From assembly GCA_049513815.1 (NCBI GenBank), contig JBEKVR010000153.1, positions 1 to 11,546 on the forward strand: 11,546 nucleotides of DNA, written 5' to 3'. The first letter of the stretch is position 1, and each line of letters starts with the position of its first letter. Source of the DNA: Roseiarcus sp049513815. GTDB lineage: Bacteria; Pseudomonadota; Alphaproteobacteria; Rhizobiales; Beijerinckiaceae. This document shows positions 1 through 6,580 of the stretch, in pieces. Both the position numbers and the translations under genes were made by a program. The notes under the pieces are model-generated. The model was not told the DNA's origin and did no database searches. It worked only from the letters and a program-made list of their open reading frames with translations.

Positions 1-13
1 GCCGTCGACGCGC

Positions 14-931
14 GTGAAAGGCGGCGAGAATCGCAGGCGCGGCCCCTTCCACCGCGCTTCGCGCGGTCCCCCTCCCCCGCCTCGCGGGGGAGGATGCGGA
101 GCGTTCCTGCTCGCCGCGCTCGTCGCGATCGCCTCGCCCGCCTTGGCCAAGCCGCAACGCGTTGTCTCGCTCAATCTGTGCGCCGACGAGCTGGCGCTGC
201 GGCTCGCCGACCCCGGCGTCGTCAAGTCGGTGACCTGGCTGTCGCAGGACCCGCGCAACGCCAACCTGGCGGCGAAGGCTGCGGCGCTGCCGGCCAACGA
301 CGGCCACGCCGAGGAGGCGCTCGTCTACGACCCCGATCTCGTCCTGGTCGGCCCGTTCGCCGATCCGGCGTCGATCGCTTTGCTGAAGCAGGTCGGCGCC
401 CCGGTCGTCGAAGTCGGCGCGCCGCAGACGCTCGACGGCGTGCGCCGGCAGATCCGCGATCTCGCCGCCGCGCTCGGCGAGCCGCAGCGCGGCGAGGCGC
501 TGGTCGCCGCCATGGACGCGCGACTGGCGCGCGTCGTGGTCGATCCGGGCGGGCCGCGGCTGAAAGCGGTCGTGCTGCGGCCGAACGGTTTCACCGTCGG
601 ACCGGGCTCGCTGGTCGACGAAATCCTTACGCGCGCCGGCCTCGACAATCTCGCCGCGCGGCTCGACATCGCCGCCGACGAGCAGGTCCCGCTCGAAGTC
701 GTGGCGCTGCTCGGCGCCGACGTCCTCATCCTCGATCGCGACGAAAACAGCGCGCCGTCGCTCGCCGACGCGGCCCTCGATCATCCAGCGATCGCCGCGC
801 TGGCGCGGCGGATGACGATCATATCGCTACCGTCCCGCTTATGGACTTGCGGCGGCCCGGAAATCGTCGAGGCGGCCGAGCGGCTCGCCGCCGCCGCGGC
901 GGCGGCGCGCGTAGCGAGGGCGACGCAATGA
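14..931 (+). CDS. ABC transporter periplasmic substrate-binding protein (BtuF/FecB-like)
   Basis: This is the periplasmic binding protein of a class II metal-chelate ABC importer. It would capture cobalamin, haem or a ferric siderophore and hand it to the permease encoded next. Visible features are a hydrophobic signal core ending in ALA at about residue 45 (counting from GTG 14), then an RVVSLNLCADEL motif, and a C-terminal RLWTCGGPEIV motif. Both motifs are typical of the BtuF-like helical-backbone binding proteins. From the signal end to the stop there are about 260 residues, a normal mature length. The stop overlaps the permease start (ATGA). The 5' end is uncertain: the only in-frame start here is GTG 14, without a clear ribosome binding site, and the frame is open to the window edge, so the gene may begin upstream. 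The ATG at 94 is out of frame. Residues 13-27 are encoded by a palindromic repeat. The substrate cannot be told from sequence alone. Confidence 0.85.
   Translation: MKGGENRRRGPFHRASRGPPPPPRGGGCGAFLLAALVAIASPALAKPQRVVSLNLCADELALRLADPGVVKSVTWLSQDPRNANLAAKAAALPANDGHAEEALVYDPDLVLVGPFADPASIALLKQVGAPVVEVGAPQTLDGVRRQIRDLAAALGEPQRGEALVAAMDARLARVVVDPGGPRLKAVVLRPNGFTVGPGSLVDEILTRAGLDNLAARLDIAADEQVPLEVVALLGADVLILDRDENSAPSLADAALDHPAIAALARRMTIISLPSRLWTCGGPEIVEAAERLAAAAAAARVARATQ
51..93. repeat. Two tandem GC-rich hairpins (REP-like element) inside the binding-protein 5' region
   Basis: Two perfect stem-loops lie 3 bp apart. The first pairs ACCGCGC (51-57) with GCGCGGT (61-67) around a TTC loop. The second pairs CCTCCCCCGC (71-80) with GCGGGGGAGG (84-93) around a CTC loop. 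Paired short palindromes of this kind resemble the intergenic REP-like elements I know from alphaproteobacterial genomes. This one is read through in the frame of the binding protein as a Pro/Gly/Arg-rich stretch just before the signal-peptide core. The pairing is directly visible; the family assignment is inference. Confidence 0.7.
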
Positions 932-1941
932 GTGCGCGCGCGGCAGGCGCTGACGTCCGCTATGGGCCCCTCGTCGCCGCGCTCGCGGCGTTGGCGCTTG
1001 TCGCCGCGCTGGTCTCGCTGATGGTCGGCTACGCGCGGCTCGACGTTCCGGCCGCGCTGGCCGACGCTTTCGCTGGCCGGTCGACCGTGGCGGCTGTAGT
1101 GCTCGAGCAGATCCGCCTGCCGCGTGCGGCGCTCGGGGCGATGGTCGGCTTCAGCCTCGGCCTCGCCGGCGCGGCGCTGCAGGGGCTGTTGCGCAATCCG
1201 CTCGCCGATCCCGGCGTCATCGGCGTCTCCGGCGGCGCGGCCTTGGGCGCGGTCGTCGTCTTCTATTCCGGCCTCGCCGGCGCCTTCGCCCTCGCCATGC
1301 CGCTCGGCGGCGTCGCCGGCGCGGTGCTTGCGGCGCTGCTGCTCTACGCGCTGGTCGGCCGCGGCGCCGGAACGATGACGCTGATTCTCGCTGGGGTGAC
1401 GGTCAACAGCTTCGCCGGCGCGCTGACCGCGCTGGCGCTCAACTTGTCGCCCGACCCCTACGCCGCCTACGAAATCATGTTCTGGCTGATGGGCTCGCTC
1501 GCCGATCGCAGCCTGCCGCAATTGTGGCTTGCGCTGCCGTTGACCGTCGCCGGCTGGGCGCTGCTGCTCGCCAGCGCGCCGGCGCTCGACGCGCTGACGC
1601 TCGGCGAGGACACGGCGGCGAGCCTCGGCTTCGACCTTGGCCGCCTGCGCGCCCAGCTCATCGCCGGCGCGGCGCTGGCGGTCGGCGCGGCGGTGGCGGT
1701 CACCGGCGCGATCGGCTTCGTCGGCCTCGTCGCGCCGCACCTGCTGCGGCCGCTGGTCGGAAATCGCCCCGGCCGGCTGCTGCTGGTCAGCGGCCTCGGC
1801 GGCGCGATCGTCCTGCTCGTCGCCGACATCGTGGTACGGCTGATTCCCGTCCATCCCGAGTTGAAGCTCGGCGTGGCGACGGCGCTGATCGGCGCGCCGC
1901 TGCTCTACGGCCTGATCGATCGCATGCGAAAGGAGGCGTGA
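928..1941 (+). CDS. FecCD-family ABC transporter permease (BtuC-like)
   Basis: This is the inner-membrane permease of a vitamin B12/iron-chelate importer, expected to work as a homodimer with two copies of the following ATPase. At 337 residues it matches the family length. Nearly the whole chain is hydrophobic helices, with a first membrane segment at about residues 14-34. The family motif GAALQGLLRNPLADPG is at residues 81-96 and is followed by GVIGVSGGA. The cytoplasmic coupling region (GEDTAASLGFDL) and GAIGFVGLVAPHLLRPLVG lie in the C-terminal half. I chose ATG 928 because it overlaps the previous stop as ATGA and gives a standard N-terminus. The open frame extends upstream to 94, but that part is out of phase with the real binding protein. 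The stop overlaps the ATPase start, so the two are translationally coupled. Confidence 0.93.
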   Translation: MSARAAGADVRYGPLVAALAALALVAALVSLMVGYARLDVPAALADAFAGRSTVAAVVLEQIRLPRAALGAMVGFSLGLAGAALQGLLRNPLADPGVIGVSGGAALGAVVVFYSGLAGAFALAMPLGGVAGAVLAALLLYALVGRGAGTMTLILAGVTVNSFAGALTALALNLSPDPYAAYEIMFWLMGSLADRSLPQLWLALPLTVAGWALLLASAPALDALTLGEDTAASLGFDLGRLRAQLIAGAALAVGAAVAVTGAIGFVGLVAPHLLRPLVGNRPGRLLLVSGLGGAIVLLVADIVVRLIPVHPELKLGVATALIGAPLLYGLIDRMRKEA

Positions 1942-2726
1942 TGCGCATCGAAGCGCGCGGCCTGGTCGTCCGCTTTGGCGAGCGCGCCGCGCTCGCCGGG
2001 GTCGACTGCGACCTCGTCTCGGGCGAGCTCGTCGGCCTGATCGGCCCCAACGGGGCGGGCAAGACCACGTTGCTGAGGGTTCTGGCCGGCTTGCAGCCGA
2101 CGGACGCCGGCGAAGCGCGCTATAACCGCCTCAGCGCGGCGGAGCTGGGCCGGGCCGCGCTGGCGCGCCGCGTCGCCTATCTCGCCCAGAGCGGCCTCTC
2201 GCATTGGCCGCTGCGGGTCGACCATGTCGTCGCCCTCGGCCGTCTGCCGCACCGGCGGCCGTTCTCGCCGCCGTCCGCGGCCGATCGCGCCGCGGTCGAG
2301 GCCGCGCTGGCGGCGGCCGAGGTCGTCGAGCTGCGCGACCGGCCGATCGGCACGCTGTCGGGCGGCGAGCGCGCGCGGGCGCTGCTCGCTCGCGCCCTGG
2401 CGGTCGAAGCCGACATGCTGCTGGCCGACGAGCCGGTCGCAGCGTTGGATCCGCTGCACCAACTCAGGGCGATGGCGCTGCTGCGCGCCGCCGCGCGCAA
2501 AGGGGCAGGGGTGGTCGCCGTGCTGCACGACCTGACCCTGGCGACGCGCTTCTGCGACCGGCTGATCGTGCTCGCCGAGGGGCGGGTCGTCGCCGATGGG
2601 CCGCCGTCCGCGCTCACTGACGCCGTGCTGGCCGAGACCTATGGGGTGACGGCGCTGCGGGGCGAGCGCGACGGCGAGCCGTTCGTCGTCCCGTGGCGCG
2701 CGGCCGCGCCTAACCTTCGCAACTGA
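1941..2726 (+). CDS. ABC transporter ATP-binding protein (BtuD/FhuC-like)
   Basis: This is the cytoplasmic ATPase that powers the importer encoded by the two preceding genes. It has 261 residues, usual for the family. The ATPase motifs appear in order: Walker A GPNGAGKT (35-42), Q-loop around Q83, signature LSGGE (139-143), Walker B with catalytic Glu in LLADEP (160-165), D-loop ALD (168-170), and the switch His in VLHDL. All catalytic residues are present. ATG 1941 overlaps the permease stop (TGATG) and follows an AGGAGG ribosome binding site at 1931-1936. A GTG three bases earlier is possible but less likely. It is the third and last gene of the operon; the next gene starts 41 bp later and looks functionally unrelated. 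Whether the substrate is cobalamin, haem or a siderophore is not decidable here. Confidence 0.93.
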   Translation: MRIEARGLVVRFGERAALAGVDCDLVSGELVGLIGPNGAGKTTLLRVLAGLQPTDAGEARYNRLSAAELGRAALARRVAYLAQSGLSHWPLRVDHVVALGRLPHRRPFSPPSAADRAAVEAALAAAEVVELRDRPIGTLSGGERARALLARALAVEADMLLADEPVAALDPLHQLRAMALLRAAARKGAGVVAVLHDLTLATRFCDRLIVLAEGRVVADGPPSALTDAVLAETYGVTALRGERDGEPFVVPWRAAAPNLRN

Positions 2727-2767
2727 CCGCGCTTGCAAAGCGGATCGCGAATTGCCATGGAAAGGTC

Positions 2768-3406
2768 ATGCCTCGACAGTTCGTCATCGCCGACGACCAT
2801 GCGTTGTTTCGCGCCGGTTTGCGGCTGCTGCTGACGGACGCCTGCGGTCCCGCCGAGGTTCGCGAGGCCGGCAGCCTGCCTGACTTGAAGTCGCTGCTCG
2901 AGGCCAATTCCGAGGTCGACCTCGCGGTCGTCGATCTGGCGATGCCGGGCATGAGGGGCGCCGCCTCGATTCGCGAATTGCGCCATACCTATCCACAGTT
3001 GCGCTGTGTAGTCATGTCCGGCTCGGAGCAGCGGCAGGACGTGCTCGACGCCCTCGCCGCCGGTGCCATCGGCTACATCCCCAAGTCGCTCGACCCGGAG
3101 GCGATGGTTGCCGCGATCCAGCAGGTCTTGGGCGGCGGCATCTATGCCCCGACGCTGCTGCTGACCGAACCGGTCGACGAGGACGAGCCGTCGTCGACGG
3201 TCGACCCCAACGTCATGGCGATGCTGACGCCCCGCCAATACGACGTGCTCCGTCTGCTCGGCAAAGGCCAGGCGAACAAGGAGATCGCGCGTGCGCTCGA
3301 CATTTCCGAGGGCACGGTGAAGATCCATCTCGCCGCGATCTTCCGCGTGCTCGAGGTGCGCAACCGCACGGAGGCGGTGCTGAAGGCGAGCGCGCTCGAC
3401 ATCTGA
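2768..3406 (+). CDS. NarL/LuxR-family two-component response regulator
   Basis: This is a 212-residue cytoplasmic transcription factor activated by phosphorylation. The receiver domain (about 4-120) has the acidic pair D9/D10, phospho-acceptor D56 in VVDLAMPG, S84 in the Thr/Ser switch position, and K106 in IPKS. The C-terminal LuxR-type helix-turn-helix (about 152-210) starts at LTPRQYDVLRLL and contains NKEIARALDISEGTVKIH. It resembles NarL-type regulators such as AgmR/ErbR more than FixJ, but the exact subgroup is not certain. ATG 2768 is preceded by GGAAAGG at 2759-2765. The 41-bp gap after the ABC ATPase leaves open whether it has its own promoter. It converges on the dihaem peroxidase gene with only 18 bp between stops. 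A hybrid kinase encoded beyond that gene is the closest candidate phosphodonor; this is inference. Confidence 0.9.
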   Translation: MPRQFVIADDHALFRAGLRLLLTDACGPAEVREAGSLPDLKSLLEANSEVDLAVVDLAMPGMRGAASIRELRHTYPQLRCVVMSGSEQRQDVLDALAAGAIGYIPKSLDPEAMVAAIQQVLGGGIYAPTLLLTEPVDEDEPSSTVDPNVMAMLTPRQYDVLRLLGKGQANKEIARALDISEGTVKIHLAAIFRVLEVRNRTEAVLKASALDI

Positions 3407-3424
3407 CGCCGCTGCGCCAAGCTT

Positions 3425-4672
3425 TCAACGCATCCCCTTGTCCGTCAAGGTGTTGAGGAAGGCGACGAGCGCGTCGACGTCGCGGTCGTCGAGCCGCGGC
3501 TTTTGCCCGGGCTTGCGGTCGTAGGGGACCTCCTCGACGTTGACGTTCGCCTTGTAGGCGCTCGGCAGGTCGTTGAACTTGTCGGCTTCGCCGGTCTTCA
3601 GCGCCGGATACCAGCGCTTCGGGTCGGTGTCGCGGGTGGCGTAGAAGGCGACCGCGTCGCGCAGCGAGGCGATGGCGCCGTTGTGGAAGTAGGGCGCGCG
3701 CACCGCGACGTTGCGCAGCGTCGGGACCTTGAAGGCGCCGCACAGCGAGGCGAGCGGAACCTCCTTCGGCAGAATCGCCTCGAGGCCCGGCCGCTTGCAC
3801 AAGCCGAGATCGAAATTGAGCGGGTCGGCGTTGGCGGGGATCGCCGCGTTGCGCGGCGCGCCGAGCGCGTCATAGGTGAAATCGGTGAGCAGCCAGTCGG
3901 TCGGGTCCTTCGAGTCGGTCTTGCCGGCGTGGCAGGCGATGCAATTGCCGCGCTTGGGGTCGACGAACAGCGCCATCCCGCGCGCCTCGATCGGCGTGAG
4001 TCGCGCCTTGCCGCGCAGATAGTCGTCGAACTTGGAGGCGAAGGGCGCGAAGCGCTCGGAGGCTTCGTAGGCGAACAGGGATTGCGAGATCCGCTGGAAT
4101 GCGGTCTTCGGGTCGGCGAACGCGTCCTGCCCAAAAACCGCAATCATCATCGGGGCGTAGGCTGCGGCGTTCACCTTCTCGACGACTGCGTCGGCGGATC
4201 GGTTGTTCATCTCGGCCGGGTTCATCAATGGGCCCGACGGTTGCTCGACGAGGTCGTTGGCGCGGCCGTCCCAGAACTGGCCGCCGCGCGCCTCGAGCTT
4301 GTTCTCGCCTTCGTCCTCGTCCTTGGCGAAGCCGAACGCCGGACTGTAGGCCATGTACATGATCGTCGGCGTCTTGCGATTGCCGAACTGGCCGGGGCGG
4401 CTGCCGAGGGCGACGGCGGCGATCGGCGAACCGTTGGCGCCCTGGAACGCGCGCTTGGGATCGTGGCACGACGAGCAGGCCAGACCCTTCGGCTCGGAGA
4501 GATTGGCGTCCTCGAAAAGCCGCTTGCCGAGCAGTTGCAGATCGCTCAGCGCGCGCTCGTCGTCCGCCCGCGGAAAACTCGGCGGTGGGTTCGGTTGGGT
4601 CTGCGATGTCGCGGGGAAGAAAAGAAAAACGGCAAACAGAATTGCTGGCGCAAAGGCGCGTCGAGCGGTCAT
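3425..4672 (-). CDS. Dihaem cytochrome c peroxidase / MauG-family protein
   Basis: This is a periplasmic c-type dihaem protein that would use cytochrome-derived electrons to reduce hydrogen peroxide, or act as a MauG-like oxidase. It has 415 residues from ATG 4672. That start gives a clean signal peptide (MTARRAF, hydrophobic to about residue 21) and sits after a GGAGA ribosome binding site. An upstream in-frame start at 4750 would add 26 non-signal residues. Haem sites are C66-S-S-C-H70 and C244-I-A-C-H248. Other family motifs are FWDGRA (133-138), PLMNPAEM (148-155) and VPTLRNVAVRAPYFHNG (316-332). It is longer than classical periplasmic peroxidases, about 330 residues by my recollection, with the extra length spread between the motifs. 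The gene lies downstream of the hybrid kinase on the same strand, but a 181-bp gap suggests its own promoter. Peroxidase versus MauG-like function cannot be settled without identifying the second haem's axial ligand. Confidence 0.88.
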   Translation of the reverse strand: MTARRAFAPAILFAVFLFFPATSQTQPNPPPSFPRADDERALSDLQLLGKRLFEDANLSEPKGLACSSCHDPKRAFQGANGSPIAAVALGSRPGQFGNRKTPTIMYMAYSPAFGFAKDEDEGENKLEARGGQFWDGRANDLVEQPSGPLMNPAEMNNRSADAVVEKVNAAAYAPMMIAVFGQDAFADPKTAFQRISQSLFAYEASERFAPFASKFDDYLRGKARLTPIEARGMALFVDPKRGNCIACHAGKTDSKDPTDWLLTDFTYDALGAPRNAAIPANADPLNFDLGLCKRPGLEAILPKEVPLASLCGAFKVPTLRNVAVRAPYFHNGAIASLRDAVAFYATRDTDPKRWYPALKTGEADKFNDLPSAYKANVNVEEVPYDRKPGQKPRLDDRDVDALVAFLNTLTDKGMR

Positions 4673-4702
4673 TGTCGTCTCCGGGCTGGCGGGGTCAAGG
4701 CC

Positions 4703-4733
4703 CGCCGTCCTGTCGCTCTGACTATGGACGGCG
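4703..4733. promoter_or_regulatory. Inverted repeat in the leader of the dihaem peroxidase gene
   Basis: Perfect 8-bp arms CGCCGTCC (4703-4710) and GGACGGCG (4726-4733) are separated by 15 bp. They lie 31-61 bp upstream of the peroxidase start on the minus strand. They could be a leader stem-loop or a protein operator. The symmetry is seen directly; the role is unknown. Confidence 0.4.
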
Positions 4734-4761
4734 CCGAATCCCGGCAACAAGAATCGTATTT

Positions 4762-4805
4762 ATTTGAATATTTTGAAACTGGATCTTCATTTGAATAATT
4801 TGAAA
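4762..4805. repeat. Phased TTTGAA hexamer array in an AT-rich island upstream of the peroxidase gene
   Basis: Four TTTGAA hexamers start at 4763, 4772, 4790 and 4799, giving start-to-start spacings of 9, 18 and 9 bp. Put another way, a 17-bp unit at 4762-4778 recurs at 4789-4805 with one mismatch, 27 bp apart. The island (about 4745-4807) is strikingly AT-rich against the GC-rich surroundings. It lies 90-133 bp upstream of the peroxidase start, where an activator array would sit. On the minus strand the units read TTCAAA. No known operator is recognised. Confidence 0.6.
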
Positions 4806-4828
4806 ATGCGGCCGCAAAATTTTGCCGC
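4801..4828 (-). terminator. Possible rho-independent terminator after the hybrid kinase gene
   Basis: On the minus strand, GCGGC (4828-4824) can pair with GCCGC (4812-4808) around an 11-nt loop, followed by ATTTTC. It begins about 25 bp after the kinase stop codon. The stem is only 5 bp and the T-run is short, so the call is weak. A perfect 12-bp palindrome, GCAAAATTTTGC, spans 4814-4825 and offers an alternative explanation as a protein-binding site. Confidence 0.3.
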
Positions 4829-4853
4829 GCCGACGCTTTTTCAGTGGCGCGCC

Positions 4854-6392
4854 TTAGCGCCCGAGCGCGTCGATCAGCGTCGAGCGCAGCGCGCGCGGAT
4901 CGACCGGCTTCGTCAGCCACGGCAGTCCGGAGCCGCGCAGCGCTGCGACCGCGGCGGGGTCGGTCGAACCGCTGATCATCACCACCGGCGGCGCGACGCC
5001 GCGTTCGCGCAGCGCCTCGACGAATTGCAGTCCGGTCGCCGAATCGTTGAGGTCGTAATCGACGATCAGCGCCTCCGGCTTGCCGGCGTCGATCGCGGCG
5101 CGCGCGGCGGGAATCGAGACGGCGGCGGCGGCGAGCGCGCCATAATCGGCGAATTCCTGCTTCATCGCCGCCGCGCTCAGCGCATCGTCGTCGAGAATGA
5201 GGATGCGGCGACCGGCGAGCGAGCCTTCGGGCGCGTCGACCCGCCGCACCGGGCGCGGCGCATGCGCCGCCTCGCGCAGCCACAGCGTGAAGACGCTGCC
5301 CTTGCCCGGGCGCGAGCGCAGCTCGACCGAGCCGCCCATCAGCGCCGCCAGGCGCTGGACGATCGACAGGCCGAGGCCGATGCCCTCGTTGGGGCCGTTG
5401 GGCGTCGCCTTGTCGCGGTGGAACTCCTCGAAAACGCGCGCCTGCCGGTCGGAGGCGACGCCGACGCCGGTGTCGGCGACCGCGATGCCGATCCGGCCGC
5501 GCCGGCGTCGGCAGCCGACCAGCACGCCGCCGCCGCGGGTGAATTTGAAGGCGTTGGCGATCAGGTTGCGCAGCGCCAACTCGACCAGCGTGCGGTCGCC
5601 GATGACCATGGCGGCGGTCGGGACGACGCGGTAGGCGAGGCCGCGGTCGCTCGCCACCGCGCTGAAGCCCGGCTCGAGAGCCGCGAACAGGTCGCTCAAC
5701 GCCAGCGGCGCAAGCGACGGCTTGACCAGGCCGGCGTCGAGTTTGGAAATGTCGAGCAGGGTGTCGATCATCGCCCTGAGCGAGCGCAGCGAGTTGTCGA
5801 GGTTGCCGACCAGCTCGCCGCTTTCGCCGCCGCTCAGCCGGCGCGACAGGGCGCTGACGAACAGGGTCATGGCGTGCAGCGGTTGGCGCAAGTCGTGGCT
5901 CGCCGCGGCGAGGAAGCGCGACTTGGAGCGGATCGCCTCCATCGCCTCGTCGCGCGCCGCCTTCATTTGCGCCTCGAACGCGCGCTCGCGGGTGATGTCG
6001 AGCAGCAGCACGAAGCAGCCGAGCACCCGGCCGTTCTGGTCCTGGTCGGGATAGGCGAAGCCGCGCGCGACGTTGACCATGCCGCCGGCGAAATCGACTT
6101 TGGCCTCGAATTCGGCGTGGTCGCCGGCGAGGGCGCGCTCGATCCCCGGCTTGGCTGCGCCGCCGAAGTTGCGATCCGCCTCGCTCAGTTTGCGATTGAG
6201 GAAGGCGGAGGGCGGCGCGCCGGTCCATGCCTCGACGGTGGCGTTGACGAAGTGACAAACCAGATCGACGTCGTAATACGCGACAATCCCCGGAAGGCCG
6301 TCGGCCATCAGGTTGAGCATCTGCGCGTCGCACAGAAAGCGCGTCGTGCGCTCCATGCCGAGGCAATGGAAAGGCAGCTGAGGCTTGTTCAT
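4854..6392 (-). CDS. Hybrid sensor histidine kinase (PAS-HisKA-HATPase-REC)
   Basis: This is a predicted soluble hybrid kinase that senses an intracellular signal through a PAS domain and phosphorylates its own receiver or a partner regulator. From ATG 6392 (512 residues) the order is: PAS, about 25-135 (ADGLPGIVAYYD onward); a linker helix; HisKA with phospho-acceptor H166 in AASHDLRQPLHAM; HATPase with N-box N280, G1 DTGVG (307-311) and G2 GIGLGLS (337-343); then a receiver from about 395 with D401-D403, phospho-acceptor D445, S474 and K495. No membrane segment is visible. The SHDLRQPLHAM H-box recalls NahK/ErcS'-type kinases, which work with LuxR-type regulators. The start is uncertain: the frame is open to an ATG at 6578, but that would cover the promoter region of the divergent regulator gene, and neither start has a strong ribosome binding site. 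ATG 6356 is a further option. It is divergent from the FixK-like gene. Confidence 0.88.
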   Translation of the reverse strand: MNKPQLPFHCLGMERTTRFLCDAQMLNLMADGLPGIVAYYDVDLVCHFVNATVEAWTGAPPSAFLNRKLSEADRNFGGAAKPGIERALAGDHAEFEAKVDFAGGMVNVARGFAYPDQDQNGRVLGCFVLLLDITRERAFEAQMKAARDEAMEAIRSKSRFLAAASHDLRQPLHAMTLFVSALSRRLSGGESGELVGNLDNSLRSLRAMIDTLLDISKLDAGLVKPSLAPLALSDLFAALEPGFSAVASDRGLAYRVVPTAAMVIGDRTLVELALRNLIANAFKFTRGGGVLVGCRRRRGRIGIAVADTGVGVASDRQARVFEEFHRDKATPNGPNEGIGLGLSIVQRLAALMGGSVELRSRPGKGSVFTLWLREAAHAPRPVRRVDAPEGSLAGRRILILDDDALSAAAMKQEFADYGALAAAAVSIPAARAAIDAGKPEALIVDYDLNDSATGLQFVEALRERGVAPPVVMISGSTDPAAVAALRGSGLPWLTKPVDPRALRSTLIDALGR

Positions 6393-6528
6393 CGGCGGCG
6401 GCGTCTCGCGGGCGGTCCGCGTGAGAGTCCATATCTGCGCGGCGGCCTGGGCATTGACAAGGGCCCGGGACGGAATATGCCGAACGACATAGGTCGCCGT
6501 TAGGGCGTCTGGAGAATGGCGCCGCGCC

Positions 6529-6542
6529 TTGATTTCGGTCAA
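6529..6542. promoter_or_regulatory. FNR/FixK-type box upstream of the FixK-like regulator
   Basis: TTGAT-TTCG-GTCAA matches the FNR/FixK consensus (TTGAT-N4-ATCAA) at nine of ten positions. It lies in the divergent region between the hybrid kinase and the FixK-like gene, centred 45.5 bp before the latter's ATG. That is too close to support classical activation (box at -41.5) of a transcript carrying the ribosome binding site at about 6566-6573. Autorepression, or control of the divergent kinase, fits better. Confidence 0.75.
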
Positions 6543-6580
6543 ACGTCTGACCGTAAAAACAAGACAGGCGGAGAACAAAG

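Noticed and set aside
94..927. N-terminal extension of the permease frame back to ATG 94
   Set aside because: The extension is an Arg/Ala-rich translation of the binding-protein gene in the wrong phase. The permease start at 928 overlaps the upstream stop and gives the standard family N-terminus.
781..1854. 357-codon open frame on the minus strand opposite the permease
   Set aside because: Its Arg/Gln/Glu/Ala-rich low-complexity composition is that of an antisense shadow in GC-rich DNA, and the opposite strand carries a clear permease.
1905..2738. 277-codon minus-strand frame opposite the ABC ATPase
   Set aside because: No family motif; the ATPase on the plus strand has all catalytic motifs.
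4673..4750. Upstream start at 4750 for the dihaem peroxidase
   Set aside because: It would put 26 polar residues before the signal peptide, while ATG 4672 has a GGAGA ribosome binding site and a signal sequence directly after it.
3503..4798. 431-codon plus-strand frame opposite the dihaem peroxidase
   Set aside because: Shadow frame rich in Val/Arg/Gly/Glu without domains. The minus strand encodes two CxxCH haem sites and a signal peptide.
6454..6482. Sigma-70 promoter starting at TTGACA 6454
   Set aside because: The hexamers at 16-17 bp spacing (TATGCC or ATGCCG) are poor -10 matches.
4669..6503. Two frames of about 580 codons overlapping the hybrid kinase (one per strand)
   Set aside because: Both are low-complexity Arg/Ala-rich translations. 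The kinase frame carries intact HisKA, HATPase and receiver motifs.
6393..6578. Upstream start at 6578 for the hybrid kinase
   Set aside because: It would make the coding region cover the FixK-type box and almost reach the divergent gene's ATG, and the added 62 residues show no domain. A start at 6392 is preferred, though not certain.
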